NCBI GenBank assembly: GCA_040437565.1
Contig: JBDOQK010000023.1
Span: 62,001 to 126,000, forward strand
Reading direction: 5' to 3'
DNA from: Albugo candida
Lineage: Eukaryota > Oomycota > Peronosporomycetes > Albuginales
Length of the DNA stretch: 64,000 bases
Part shown: piece after piece, positions 55,153 through 64,000 of the stretch
Layout of the letters: every line of letters begins with the position of its first letter
Numbering within the stretch: the first letter of the stretch is position 1
The notes under the pieces: model-generated
Seen by the model: only the letters and a program-made list of their open reading frames with translations
The model's database searches: none
What the model was told of the DNA's origin: nothing
Translations under genes and position numbers: made by a program

Positions 55153-56763
55153 ATGATCAGCGCCTTATTCTTACTCGGTCAAAAGGGAGAAATCGTGCTT
55201 CACCGATTCTATCGAGACGATGTAAGCCGACGTGCTGCAGATACATTCCGCATGCAAGTGATTGCCGCTAAAGAAACTGGATCATTACCACCCATCAAGC
55301 ACATTGACGGCTGCTCGTTTCTATACACCCGACACGAGAATCTCTATCTCGTAGCTGTCACGCGTGCAAATATCAACACGGGTACTTCGGCACTTACTAT
55401 CGCGATTCCCACTGAGCGCTTTATTTCGTAGCTCTCGTCTTTCAGTTTTTGTATCAGCTGAATGGAATCTTCAAAGAATACTTTGGCAAAAAGTATTCCG
55501 AGGTAACGTCCACTATTTAGGCGTTTAGCAGGTACCCACTCTGTAGTAGGAAAGCATTCGAGACAACTTCACTCTTGTGTATGAGTTATTGGATGAGACG
55601 GTGGACTATGGGTACCCACAAAATTGCTCGATCGATGTGCTCAAAATGTACATTAATTTGGGCTCGCTCTCGGTATTTGTATTCCTATTGGCTCGTGCTT
55701 GATCGTGAATGGTTGTGAACTAGAGCTCGGATGGACCTTTGGCCACTCAACCTTCCCAATTAACTTCTCAAATTACTGGAGCAATCGATTGGCGACGTGA
55801 AGGAATCAAGTACAAACGGAATGAAGTGTACCTGGATGTATTTGAAAGCGTAAACTTGCTCATGTCGTCTAATGGGACGGTGCTTCGTAATGAAGTCGCC
55901 GGTCAGGTTGTGATGAAAACTTCCTTAACCGGGATGCCAGAATGCAAGCTCGGTCTCAATGATAAGCTGATCATGCAAAAAGGGGATGCAGCTGGGAGTA
56001 AAATTCCAGGGCAGAAACGAGCAACTCGTGATGTGGAAATTGACGACTGCACATTTCATCGTTGTGTTCGTCTTGGAAAGTTTGATGCCGATCGAACCAT
56101 CACATTTATTCCGCCTGATGGAGAATTTGAGCTGATGAAATATCGTGTGACCGAAAATGTGAACCTCCCATTCAAAATTATGCCGGCGTACCAAGAGCAA
56201 GGTACCACAAGGCTTTCGGTGACACTTAAAATAGCAGCTACCTTTAGTCCTCGCTTATTTGCGACAAATTTGGTTATCAAGATCCCGGTAAGTAAAGTGA
56301 ATATTCAAGTGAATTAGCGCTCAGTCTTTCGGACTGCAGACTCCACCAAACACTGCTCGAGCGCGTATTAACGCACCTATTGGAAGGTACGCTTTTCTAC
56401 AAGACTACACTTAATGAGGATGACACATTCTGCAGAGCAAAACATGAGCCTGAAAATCATGCGATTGTGTGGCGAGTACGCAAATTCCAGGGTAAATTGG
56501 AGCGGATGTTGGACGCGGAAGTAGAGATGCTGAAAAGCACACGGGAAAAAGTGTGGTCGCGACCTCCGATTCAAATCGAATTTCAAGTACGTTCAGTGAT
56601 GTCATCGACAGAATTTTGACTTTTTCATGGCTGTAAGGTGCCAATGTTTACGTCCTCGGGACTACACGTACGCTTTCTCAAGGTATTCGAGAAGGGATCG
56701 TATCAGACGACCAAATGGGTTCGTTACGTAACGCGGGCCGGTCAATATCAACTTCGAATCTGA
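55153..56763 (+). CDS. AP2M1: AP-2 adaptor complex subunit mu
   Basis: Seven exons (55,153-55,381; 55,432-55,502; 55,550-55,672; 55,724-56,287; 56,340-56,386; 56,436-56,586; 56,638-56,763; introns 47-52 bp) encode 436 residues, against 435 in human AP2M1. All phases close. The N-terminal longin-like domain starts ISALFLLGQKGEIVLHRFYRDD. The mu-homology domain has IDWRREGIKYKRNEVYLDV, SGMPE-type GMPECKLGLND, DDCTFHRCVRLGKFD and FIPPDGEFELMKYR, and ends KWVRYVTRAGQYQLRI. The subunit binds Tyr-based (YxxPhi) cargo signals and PIP2 during clathrin-mediated endocytosis. Confidence 0.96.
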
Positions 56764-56822
56764 GCAGCATTTCCGTCGGAGGTAGTGACTTAATGTGATT
56801 GGTACGGTAGTTTGATAATTAC

Positions 56823-58137
56823 TTAACGGCGTTTGTATTCGCATGCTTTCAATTCGATGCGAACATTTGTGTCCTCTTTGCGATTCGATTTCTGGAATTC
56901 TAGCAGCACAAACATTTTATTGCGCTCATCTTTTTCTTGGTAATCGAAACCGAGCTTCTTCAATTGCGATATAAATCCCTACATAAAAGGATGTATCGAA
57001 ATACTCGCGAAGGTCAAAGCGTTGATTTACTTGAATGCCGCCAAGTTGTTTTGTTTCGAAACGCGATTTGACCTCTGCGATCTTCAGAATGCCTCCAGCT
57101 TTCATCACACGATGCGCTTCTCTCAAATACTCTGGTATCGTTGTTCCCATAAGCGCAAGACAATAAATGGCAATATCGATCGACTTGCTATTCAAAGGAA
57201 CCTAAAATAGTGCAACTAAGTTAGGATAAAAAAAGAGTAGCAAGTAGCAGTGTAAATCACAAACATGCGCAATGTTGCACGCGACCACATGATCATTAGG
57301 TGCAACGAGATCAAACGAGTGAACTCTATTGGGCACGCTCTGCGCTAGCCTAGCTTCTCCACATCCAAAGTCGGCAACGACCGCGTTTGGGTGCTTCCTA
57401 TACCACCATTAAGTGTGGACACCTTACGTAAGGTAATGACAAGATGTACTTGATGTAATCGATGAATATATCCAATGGATTTATAGGCCACTTGGTAACT
57501 TGTTCCCTGAATCCTTGATGATACTATAGAAGAGTCAGTGCNNNNNNNNNNNNNNNNNNNNNNNNNNNNNNNNNNNNNNNNNNNNNNNNNNNNNNNNNNN
57601 NNNNNNNNNNNNNNNNNNNNNNNNNNNNNNNNNNNNNNNNNACCGCGTTTGGGTGCTTCCTATACCACCATTAAGTGTGGACACCTTACGTAAGGTAATG
57701 ACAAGATGTACTTGATGTAATCGATGAATATATCCAATGGATTTATAGGCCACTTGGTAACTTGTTCCCTGAATCCTTGATGATACTATAGAAGAGTCAG
57801 TGCTCATCAATGTACCCGGCCGTGGTTATGTGCATACAATGTCAAATAGTTCTGGATCGTTCTGAAAAGTCTGAAAAGCAGCATCGCCGGTTTTGGTGTA
57901 CAGCTCTTCGTTTAACATGCGAAAGCGACTTCCATCTAGCCGCTTTCGCATCGCTTGCTGAAGTTTTGACAACGAGCATTTATCGGGTTCCATTGTACTC
58001 GTCTCGGACTTGATCCATGTAGTTTCACATTTCTGTTTCGATTTTCTCCTATTCTGTGCCTTTTTGCTAGTCTTTTTCCCAGAAGCGCTTTGCTTCGAAG
58101 ATTGCCTACTTTCTTGTCGCTGTCGTTGTTTACCCAT
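56823..58137 (-). CDS. RRP8: Ribosomal RNA-processing protein 8 (SAM methyltransferase)
   Basis: Five exons (57,838-58,137; 57,712-57,785; 57,265-57,397; 57,031-57,201; 56,823-56,957) encode 270 residues; the gap at 57,542-57,641 and its 162-bp repeat fall inside and are counted once. The first 45 residues are Lys/Arg/Gln-rich, fit for a nucleolar signal. Then come the RRP8 signatures [32 protein letters not shown], the SAM motif [39 protein letters not shown] segment and a final [14 protein letters not shown]8 makes m1A in the large rRNA. The frame stays open upstream to 58,278, but the ATG at 58,137 fits the family. Confidence 0.9.
57542..57641. other. Assembly gap (100 N) with 162-bp overlap
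   Basis: Positions 57,380-57,541 recur exactly at 57,642-57,803, inside RRP8. Confidence 0.88.
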
Positions 58138-58293
58138 TGATCCTATTTCTATATTACGAATCAAAGTTGTGGTCGTCACACCATATTTGACAAGCCCTGT
58201 AATAAGGTGCAATCCTTGTACCCATTGACCGAATCGAATGAGCAAGTGATCAAGCGGTCGAAACATAGATTTTTCCATATCGTGCTCTCGTCG

Positions 58294-58565
58294 TCAAAAG
58301 TGTTTCTGCTTGTACCGCCATTTAGCTTCGTTCCTATCGCCAACACGCGCTTCAATGATTTGAGAATCATCTTCAGCATCAACTACGAGGTGAATCAGCG
58401 CTGTCATTCTCTTTGTGCCCTGCAACAATCTTGATGTCACAACTCGGAAGCTAATGACATGCCGTGAACGTCTCCTTATAAAGGAGTTCGTGGTACGAGC
58501 CCATGTCACTAGTCGAAACAATCAATGGCCTTTTAGGTTGTACGCCATCGTGACACTGATATAAA
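58294..58565 (-). CDS. Coding-like segment of an unresolved gene
   Basis: The minus strand reads through VQPKRPLIVSTSDMGSYHE and, after a possible small intron, MTALIHLVVDAEDDSQII and EARVGDRNEAKWR. These look like genuine protein sequence. Flanking exons toward 58,140 and 58,750 are likely but splice choices remained ambiguous. The product is not recognised. Confidence 0.35.
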
Positions 58566-58751
58566 GAATCCAAATGCCAGAACTGAAGAGCTCCATAAAT
58601 AGCGTTTCTTGACACAAGAGACCTCTATCTGGCAGAACAGAAAATGAAGACATACGTTGGCATGAAAAATATGTGAACGATCTTTACGATAAACAAAAGC
58701 GATATATTGCATAATGCTTTCGTCATCATGATAGCTTACCAGCAAAAAGCT

Positions 58752-59712
58752 TACCTTCGGCTCCGTGTCGTCCGTTTACCGAACGCTATCACGGTGCCTT
58801 GGCGTTGTAGGCTTTTTTCGTGACCAGCAGATTAGACGTGATTTTACTGATTGACCATAGCAGATTACCCGTATGCAGGCTCAGAGGGTATGTTTACGCG
58901 GGGAGTTTGCATGGACGTGGGTGTTTCTTTCTAAATATTTCATCTTGCATCCGATAAAAGTCAAATTAGAGCGCACGTCTACTTCTCAAGATGCTTACTG
59001 AGTGGCGTCGTTTATTCGTGTCATACTGGACAGCTAAGCGTTAAGAGTCGATCACATAGTCTCGGAAAGCAATGAATGGTTTGATAGTATTATACTCTGA
59101 CTCGGGTACAAGTGCTTTGGAAGAGTGTCTAAAAACAAAAGCGAATGGAACTGATAGGAATGAAAAAGAGTACTATCCTGAGAAACTATGAATACGGAAA
59201 TCCAATTACTGAGCGACCGGTTGGATTCGGGAGAACAAAGCCAGTCTCTGTTAATTGCATGTAGCACAACCCGATGTATTTCCTCTTCGGTGAAATAAGA
59301 TACAATACAATCGATACGAAGATGCTTGGAGGTTGTTTGGTATACCTTTCTTCTTGGATTTGTGTTGGTTCATGGGAAGCTATTTCTCAAGGGAGCCATG
59401 TAACATAGTTGATGATTGTGTTTTACGGCATTGGAAACAAGCCAAGTGAGAAAAGTCGAAGTGATGCGAGATCCTCACAAAACGAAGCTTCAATGTGCCA
59501 CAAATCTTGGAACCTCGTAATTCGCAACTCAGGACATTTGACATCGATCCGTAATGTAATTCTCATACTACCATTGCTGTGCTATCAACGTATTCTCTAT
59601 AGTGCGCCTGACTAGTTGATTGTCCATACACTTGGAGCACCAAGGACGCGTTATAATGATTTCATTCTCTCGGAGAGAAACGTAAGTACTTAATACCTGG
59701 TTTATTTAATAA
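58752..59712. other. Gene-poor stretch
   Basis: No supportable gene. Short frames only. This marks the change from the dense block to the secreted-protein region. Confidence 0.5.
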
Positions 59713-59925
59713 CCTACCTTACTCGAACATATCAGATAATAGAAAAGATTAAGTGGGATAGCTTCATTCGAAAAAGGTGACTCGCTTCGCCGCGCACAGG
59801 TGATTGGAGGATCAAATGTTTCTAAAACGGAAGGAACAACTTGTTTGCTAAACCGTTAGAATTTTTTGATTCTATCGAATCGCCAAATAAACGGCTCTGA
59901 ATATCGATCCGTGTGTCAGATTATA

Positions 59926-59940
59926 TCTCATTTCTAATTC
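59926..59940 (+). promoter_or_regulatory. Oomycete Inr+FPR core promoter match
   Basis: TCTCATTTCTAATTC, 31 bp before the ATG, follows the consensus GCTCATTYYNCAWTTT with one missing base. The paralogue has the same element in the same place. Confidence 0.5.
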
Positions 59941-59970
59941 GACTGAAAGAGCTCTAACAAGAACAATCTG

Positions 59971-60444
59971 ATGAGAACAAGTCAGCGTGTATGGTTTATT
60001 GCGATTATGCATTTGATCGTATGGTTTCGGTTTGATCGGCTATTCGTGGAGTGTGTAGAAAAAAAAAAAGAACTAAACGAAGTCTGCGTTACGATAACTG
60101 TGCCTCAGCCGCCGGCTCAAGGACACTCATCAGCTCCGGTGACACAGCAGAAGCATATGACCGCAGCACACACGGAATGCATTAAGGATGTAAATTTGGT
60201 ATATCAACATTTTTACCTAGAGTTCAGCAGCGGCGTTTTGACACTTAATATTAAGACTGATGTCGAAAAGATGAATTCGCTATGGAGTACCGTTGGACGT
60301 AAGTGCCTAGAGGTTTCTACCGAATCTGAGCTTCTTGTAAAGATGATTAAAGGGAATACCGAAGAAACGGCTGAAACCAAGCAAATGAATGCCGTTGAGG
60401 GTGGTCCCCAACAGGCTTCTGCCGAATCTAAGCCTTGTGGGTAA
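59971..60444 (+). CDS. Secreted protein, paralogue A
   Basis: A single frame of 157 residues begins with a signal peptide (MRTSQRVWFIAIMH, hydrophobic core to about residue 19, likely cleavage near residue 26-28 after FVEC). The first 28 residues match paralogue B at 62,708 except for Arg/His at position 23. The mature part is different: basic linker VEKKKELNEVC, a Pro/Gln/Ser region, a middle with CIKDVNLVYQHFYLEF and a Glu/Ala/Gln-rich tail. Both share a KEL-x2/3-C-(V/I)-T pattern just after the signal. There is no known domain, RxLR or LxLFLAK motif. Secretion, a pathogen-type promoter and fast divergence suggest an effector-like role, which is inference. The C-terminal GTAAGT could be a splice donor extending the gene. 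Confidence 0.7.
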   Translation: MRTSQRVWFIAIMHLIVWFRFDRLFVECVEKKKELNEVCVTITVPQPPAQGHSSAPVTQQKHMTAAHTECIKDVNLVYQHFYLEFSSGVLTLNIKTDVEKMNSLWSTVGRKCLEVSTESELLVKMIKGNTEETAETKQMNAVEGGPQQASAESKPCG

Positions 60445-60874
60445 GTCGGGGATTCAAAGAATTGCGCTGATTGGAGTTACATTGGCGCTGATACGAATGA
60501 GCTTTCGTAAGAATTTGCAATTAGCCATGAAGCAATCATTCTAAAATGAATACTATGCCTAGGATATTTGCCATACTTTCAGTCGAGCTAAGATAACGCG
60601 TCTCCTTCTCTGGTATCCTCGTGTGGGTCTTTTGTTTGTTACGTTGACTCGATAGACATTCCTACAACATTTCTGGCATAGCAATTTTACTCGTGCTCGC
60701 CTGCGTTGAATACGCTACGCCGTTCTTTTAATTCAGTTCACAAGCGCAATTCCTTAAAATGTGAAAGCTTACGGGCATCAAATTGCCCAGAAGTAGCCAG
60801 AAGAAACCGTGAAAAACGTGCGTTCTCATTGATCGCGAGAATAACTTTGACGTAGGTATCCGACCTTGTTCAAG

Positions 60875-60974
60875 NNNNNNNNNNNNNNNNNNNNNNNNNN
60901 NNNNNNNNNNNNNNNNNNNNNNNNNNNNNNNNNNNNNNNNNNNNNNNNNNNNNNNNNNNNNNNNNNNNNNNNNN
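60875..60974. other. Assembly gap (100 N) with 36-bp overlap
   Basis: Positions 60,839-60,874 equal 60,975-61,010. Confidence 0.85.
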
Positions 60975-61309
60975 GAATAACTTTGACGTAGGTATCCGAC
61001 CTTGTTCAAGACAAGTGTTCATCATGTTCTTCAAACGGACAGAGCAAGTCCACTTTATCTGTCAAAGCGAATGACCGCGTATCTTTTATAATCACACGTG
61101 TCGTCAGGTCCTTTGTCAGCGTATATTCATTCCTACTGTTTCTGGTGTGACTGTTTTTCAATGCGTCTATTATTCTTTCTGGCTGTGCTCAATGTTTGAT
61201 CTCACTCACACGCTCGTCAGACCAAGTGAGTAACACCGTTCAGTTGCCTTGCTTAGTGCGAATATCACAATGTCATCCGGCCAATGCAATCATGCATTTT
61301 CCCGTCGTA

Positions 61310-62360
61310 TTCCTCTGATACCATTTGAATGATCTTGACGTCATGGAACTATACTGCGGCCTGAAATCATGAGTGATAGTCTAGTACACAAGGAATACGC
61401 GGGCATCACTGGTATTGGAGTCATTATCGANNNNNNNNNNNNNNNNNNNNNNNNNNNNNNNNNNNNNNNNNNNNNNNNNNNNNNNNNNNNNNNNNNNNNN
61501 NNNNNNNNNNNNNNNNNNNNNNNNNNNNNNAATGCAATCATGCATTTTCCCGTCGTATTCCTCTGATACCATTTGAATGATCTTGACGTCATGGAACTAT
61601 ACTGCGGCCTGAAATCATGAGTGATAGTCTAGTACACAAGGAATACGCGGGCATCACTGGTATTGGAGTCATTATCGATATTCGGAATGAGCACGCACGA
61701 GACTAGCATTATGTCAAGACGCACTGAATGGCCGCGTTTTTACCTTCTACCCATGAGACGAAATGGTCGCTTTTTCCGCTACAGCAAAGCTCAACCCAAG
61801 CATGCTTCTTGGATCTATGAGAGTATAAAGAGGTCACCCATTTCGAGTTTATTTCTCAAGTAAGCAACGCTAAGGTATACAAATCATCTTGCCTCGGCGT
61901 TCGTCACCACAGATTGGTGTGCAATAGCTCCACACAGGCTCACATCCTTCTCCTCGGTGGCATCATTCTGCGAAGAAAAATTGCTCACTCGTCGATAGTG
62001 AGGCAATTTCAATTCATATATGAGTCGTCTCGGAGCTAATGTACTGAAATATCAAGCGAACAGCTTATCAATTAATGAAGTTCTCGGATAGAGGTGGTAT
62101 CAAGGAAGCAGTATACACATTCAGGAGCATACCATTTGATATCGCTGTTCGACCAGTATCAATTACTGCGGCTCGAATTCAAGCATCACGTCATCACTGA
62201 CTGCATCCTTTGCGGCGAGTTTTGGTCGGCTGATGATCAATGATCACTGCTGTGGACCGTACAAAGTCACATTCAGAGTCATGCTTCATCAGCAATATAC
62301 CCAGAATAGACCTGATGCTTCGCTACATTCAAAACGAATTTTGGAATACGCAAATAGTAT
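61310..62360. other. Spacer between repeat units, nothing recognised
   Basis: No supportable frame. Short frames at 61,663-61,863 and 62,233 onward show no signal peptide or domain. Confidence 0.4.
61431..61530. other. Assembly gap (100 N) with 148-bp overlap
   Basis: Positions 61,283-61,430 equal 61,531-61,678. Confidence 0.85.
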
Positions 62361-62460
62361 NNNNNNNNNNNNNNNNNNNNNNNNNNNNNNNNNNNNNNNN
62401 NNNNNNNNNNNNNNNNNNNNNNNNNNNNNNNNNNNNNNNNNNNNNNNNNNNNNNNNNNNN
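62361..62460. other. Assembly gap (100 N), no flanking overlap
   Basis: The flanks share no repeat. The right flank starts directly in repeat unit 2, so part of that unit's 5' side may be missing. Confidence 0.8.
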
Positions 62461-62661
62461 CCTACCTTACTCGAAGATATCAGATAATAGAAACGATTAA
62501 GTGGGATAGCTTCATTCGAAAAAGGTGACTCGCTTTGCGCGCACAGGTGATTGGAGGATCAAATATTTCGACATCAGAAGGAACAGGTTATTTTCTAGAA
62601 TTTGCAATGGGCAGATCGCAAAATGAATGGCTCTGAATATCGATCCGTGTGTCAGATTATA

Positions 62662-62677
62662 TCTCATTTTCTAATTC
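62662..62677 (+). promoter_or_regulatory. Oomycete Inr+FPR core promoter match
   Basis: TCTCATTTTCTAATTC lies 30 bp before the ATG of paralogue B and follows the Inr+FPR consensus almost in full. Confidence 0.5.
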
Positions 62678-62707
62678 GACTGAAAGAGCTCTAACAAGAA
62701 CAATTCG

Positions 62708-63211
62708 ATGAGAACAAGTCAACGTGTATGGTTTATTGCGATTATGCATTTGATCGTATGGTTTCGGTTTGATCATCTTTTCGTGGAGTGTGGCGAAGAC
62801 GAAGAAGAAAAAGAACTACGCACGTACTGCATTACAGTAATTACGCCCGATGAAGAGATTAAGAGGTACGGTGAGCTTCTAAAGAAACAAAACCCCTCGC
62901 CAGAGCAGACAAAGTCGAAAATTTTGCACCTTTATCGTCAAAATTGCCTTCATTTATTTTTCAATGCACATTTAATGCCGTACTGCCTAACTGACACCGT
63001 CCACTTCTTGAAGGTTTCTGCAACTCACACAGGTCCTCAACTCCAACTCGACAAACACCCCAACATTGAAAATTGCAAAGAAATATCTATTGAAGATAAT
63101 CATTGTGAAGACCATGTTCCGCCTCTTACAAAACGTCCGTCATCGAGGGTTTCGGAAATGGTAGGTGATTACGAGAAGGAGATTGAAACTCGCCGTGAAA
63201 GACTCTATTAA
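62708..63211 (+). CDS. Secreted protein, paralogue B
   Basis: A single frame of 167 residues has the same signal peptide as paralogue A (59,971) with His instead of Arg at position 23. The mature part differs almost completely: an acidic linker (GEDEEEKELRTYCITV), a Lys/Gln/Pro segment, a hydrophobic middle containing Cys (NCLHLFFNAHLMPYCL) and a charged tail ending in EKEIETRRERLY. It has about seven Cys in all, more than A, so disulfides are plausible. No known domain or host-targeting motif is present. Conservation of flanks and signal with change of the mature part is the pattern of a rapidly evolving secreted family. Confidence 0.7.
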   Translation: MRTSQRVWFIAIMHLIVWFRFDHLFVECGEDEEEKELRTYCITVITPDEEIKRYGELLKKQNPSPEQTKSKILHLYRQNCLHLFFNAHLMPYCLTDTVHFLKVSATHTGPQLQLDKHPNIENCKEISIEDNHCEDHVPPLTKRPSSRVSEMVGDYEKEIETRRERLY

Positions 63212-63772
63212 GCAAGGAAGCATACATTTAACAGTAAATACTATGCGTGCGTTATTTGCCGCACTTTCAGTCGAGCTAAGACAACACATGTCCTTCTCTG
63301 GTATTCTCATGTGGAGCTTTTGCTTGCAAAAGTTCACTCGATAGACACTCCTACAAAATCTCCGGTATAGCAATTTCGATCGTGTTCGCCTGCGTTGAAT
63401 ACGCTACACCGTGCTTTTACCTCAACTCACAAGCGCTTTTTGTTGACATGAGAAAGCGTACGGGCATCAAAGTGCCCAGAAGTAGCCAGAAGAAACTGTG
63501 AAAAACGTGCGTTCTCATTGACCACGAGAATAACTTTGACGTAGGTATCCGACCTTGTTCAAGACAAGTGTTCATCATGTTCTTTAAACGGACAGAGCAA
63601 GTCCACTTTATCTGTCAAAGCGAATGACCGCGTATCTTTTATAATTACACGTGTCGTCAGGTCCTTTGTCAGCGTATATTCATTCCTACTGTTTCTGGTG
63701 TGACTGTTTATCAATGCGTCTATTATTCTTTTTGGCTGTGCTCAATGTTTGATCTCACTCACACGCTCGTCA

Positions 63773-63872
63773 NNNNNNNNNNNNNNNNNNNNNNNNNNNN
63801 NNNNNNNNNNNNNNNNNNNNNNNNNNNNNNNNNNNNNNNNNNNNNNNNNNNNNNNNNNNNNNNNNNNNNNNN
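63773..63872. other. Assembly gap (100 N) with 40-bp overlap
   Basis: Positions 63,733-63,772 equal 63,873-63,912. Confidence 0.85.
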
Positions 63873-64000
63873 TGGCTGTGCTCAATGTTTGATCTCACTC
63901 ACACGCTCGTCAGACCAAGTGAGTAACACCGTTCAGTTGCCTTGCTTAGTGCGAATATCACAATGTCATCCGGCCAATGCAATCATGCATTTTACCGTCG

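Larger units (their letters stand above)
59713..61309 (+). repeat. Direct repeat unit 1 around the first secreted-protein gene
   Basis: This segment is similar to 62,461-64,000 in order and orientation. Conserved parts are the 250 bp before the gene (for example 'gtgggatagcttcattcg'), the start of the gene, and a long 3' flank ('actttcagtcgagctaag', 'gaataactttgacgtagg'). Divergence is concentrated in the mature-protein part of the gene and in a stretch upstream. The unit is interrupted by the artefactual gap at 60,875. Confidence 0.8.
62461..64000 (+). repeat. Direct repeat unit 2 around the second secreted-protein gene
   Basis: This is the second copy of the unit at 59,713-61,309; it runs off the window. 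Blocks such as 'gacgtaggtatccgaccttg' (63,538) and 'cagaccaagtgagtaacacc' (63,911) are identical or nearly so to unit 1. Small substitutions throughout show that it is a true paralogous copy, unlike the exact repeats at gap edges. Confidence 0.8.

Noticed and set aside
58138-58278. N-terminal extension of RRP8
   Set aside because: The frame is open and has ATGs, but the sequence lacks any RRP8 feature and the ATG at 58,137 is followed by the expected basic nucleolar region.
1-64000. tRNA, rRNA or CRISPR features
   Set aside because: No cloverleaf-like A/B boxes, rRNA segments or regularly spaced repeats were found by eye on either strand.

Overview
The window looks like nuclear DNA of an oomycete. 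Genes carry very short GT-AG introns, mostly 46-65 bp. Core promoters match the oomycete Inr+FPR consensus. The gene set includes a bacterial-type glucokinase, a cutinase, a Cys/His domain I associate with oomycetes, and flagellar-type genes expected of a zoospore former. The compactness and the secreted-protein cluster at the right end would fit an obligate biotroph such as Albugo; that genus-level guess is inference.

Layout. 1-12,060 is gene-poor and decayed: diverged repeats, a broken secreted-protein gene (about 9.06-10.34 kb) and no intact gene I can support. At 12.2-12.9 kb lies a decayed, internally deleted copy of the PRP28 gene just to its right. 13,087-58,140 is a dense housekeeping block on both strands: cutinase, PRP28/DDX23 helicase, a triple-MHYT membrane protein, an N-myristoylated alpha/beta hydrolase, a mitochondrial-type protein, a MYCBPAP-PGK fusion, a double MAP kinase with two WW domains, tRNA 2'-phosphotransferase, SFT2, a PX protein, glucokinase, several unrecognised proteins, AK6/FAP7, a fused isopropylmalate-dehydratase-like enzyme, a PIMT-like methyltransferase, DCC1, an SLC35F6-like transporter, a TOM1-like membrane protein, a double-PH protein, AP-2 mu and RRP8. 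From about 58.8 kb coding density drops again. The last 4.3 kb holds two paralogous secreted-protein genes in a direct repeat with conserved signal peptides and flanks but unrelated-looking mature parts.

Assembly caution. There are 13 gaps of exactly 100 N. At 11 of them the sequence before the gap is repeated exactly after it (27 to 1,646 bp), as if overlapping contig ends had been joined without merging. Apparent duplications touching a gap (1-3,398; 23,599-25,092; 34,319-35,286; 57,380-57,803 and others) are therefore probably artefacts. Four genes read cleanly once the overlap is counted once: the hydrolase, the MYCBPAP-PGK protein, RRP8 and, in its 5' part, SFT2.

The genes do not form one pathway. 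They are ordinary cellular functions packed with 50-200 bp spacers and several divergent promoters (for example 19,352-19,404 and 29,617-29,842). The most unusual products are the double-MAPK/WW protein, the MYCBPAP-PGK fusion, the PIMT with a Sld2-like tail, and the secreted paralogues. No tRNA, rRNA or CRISPR array was seen.
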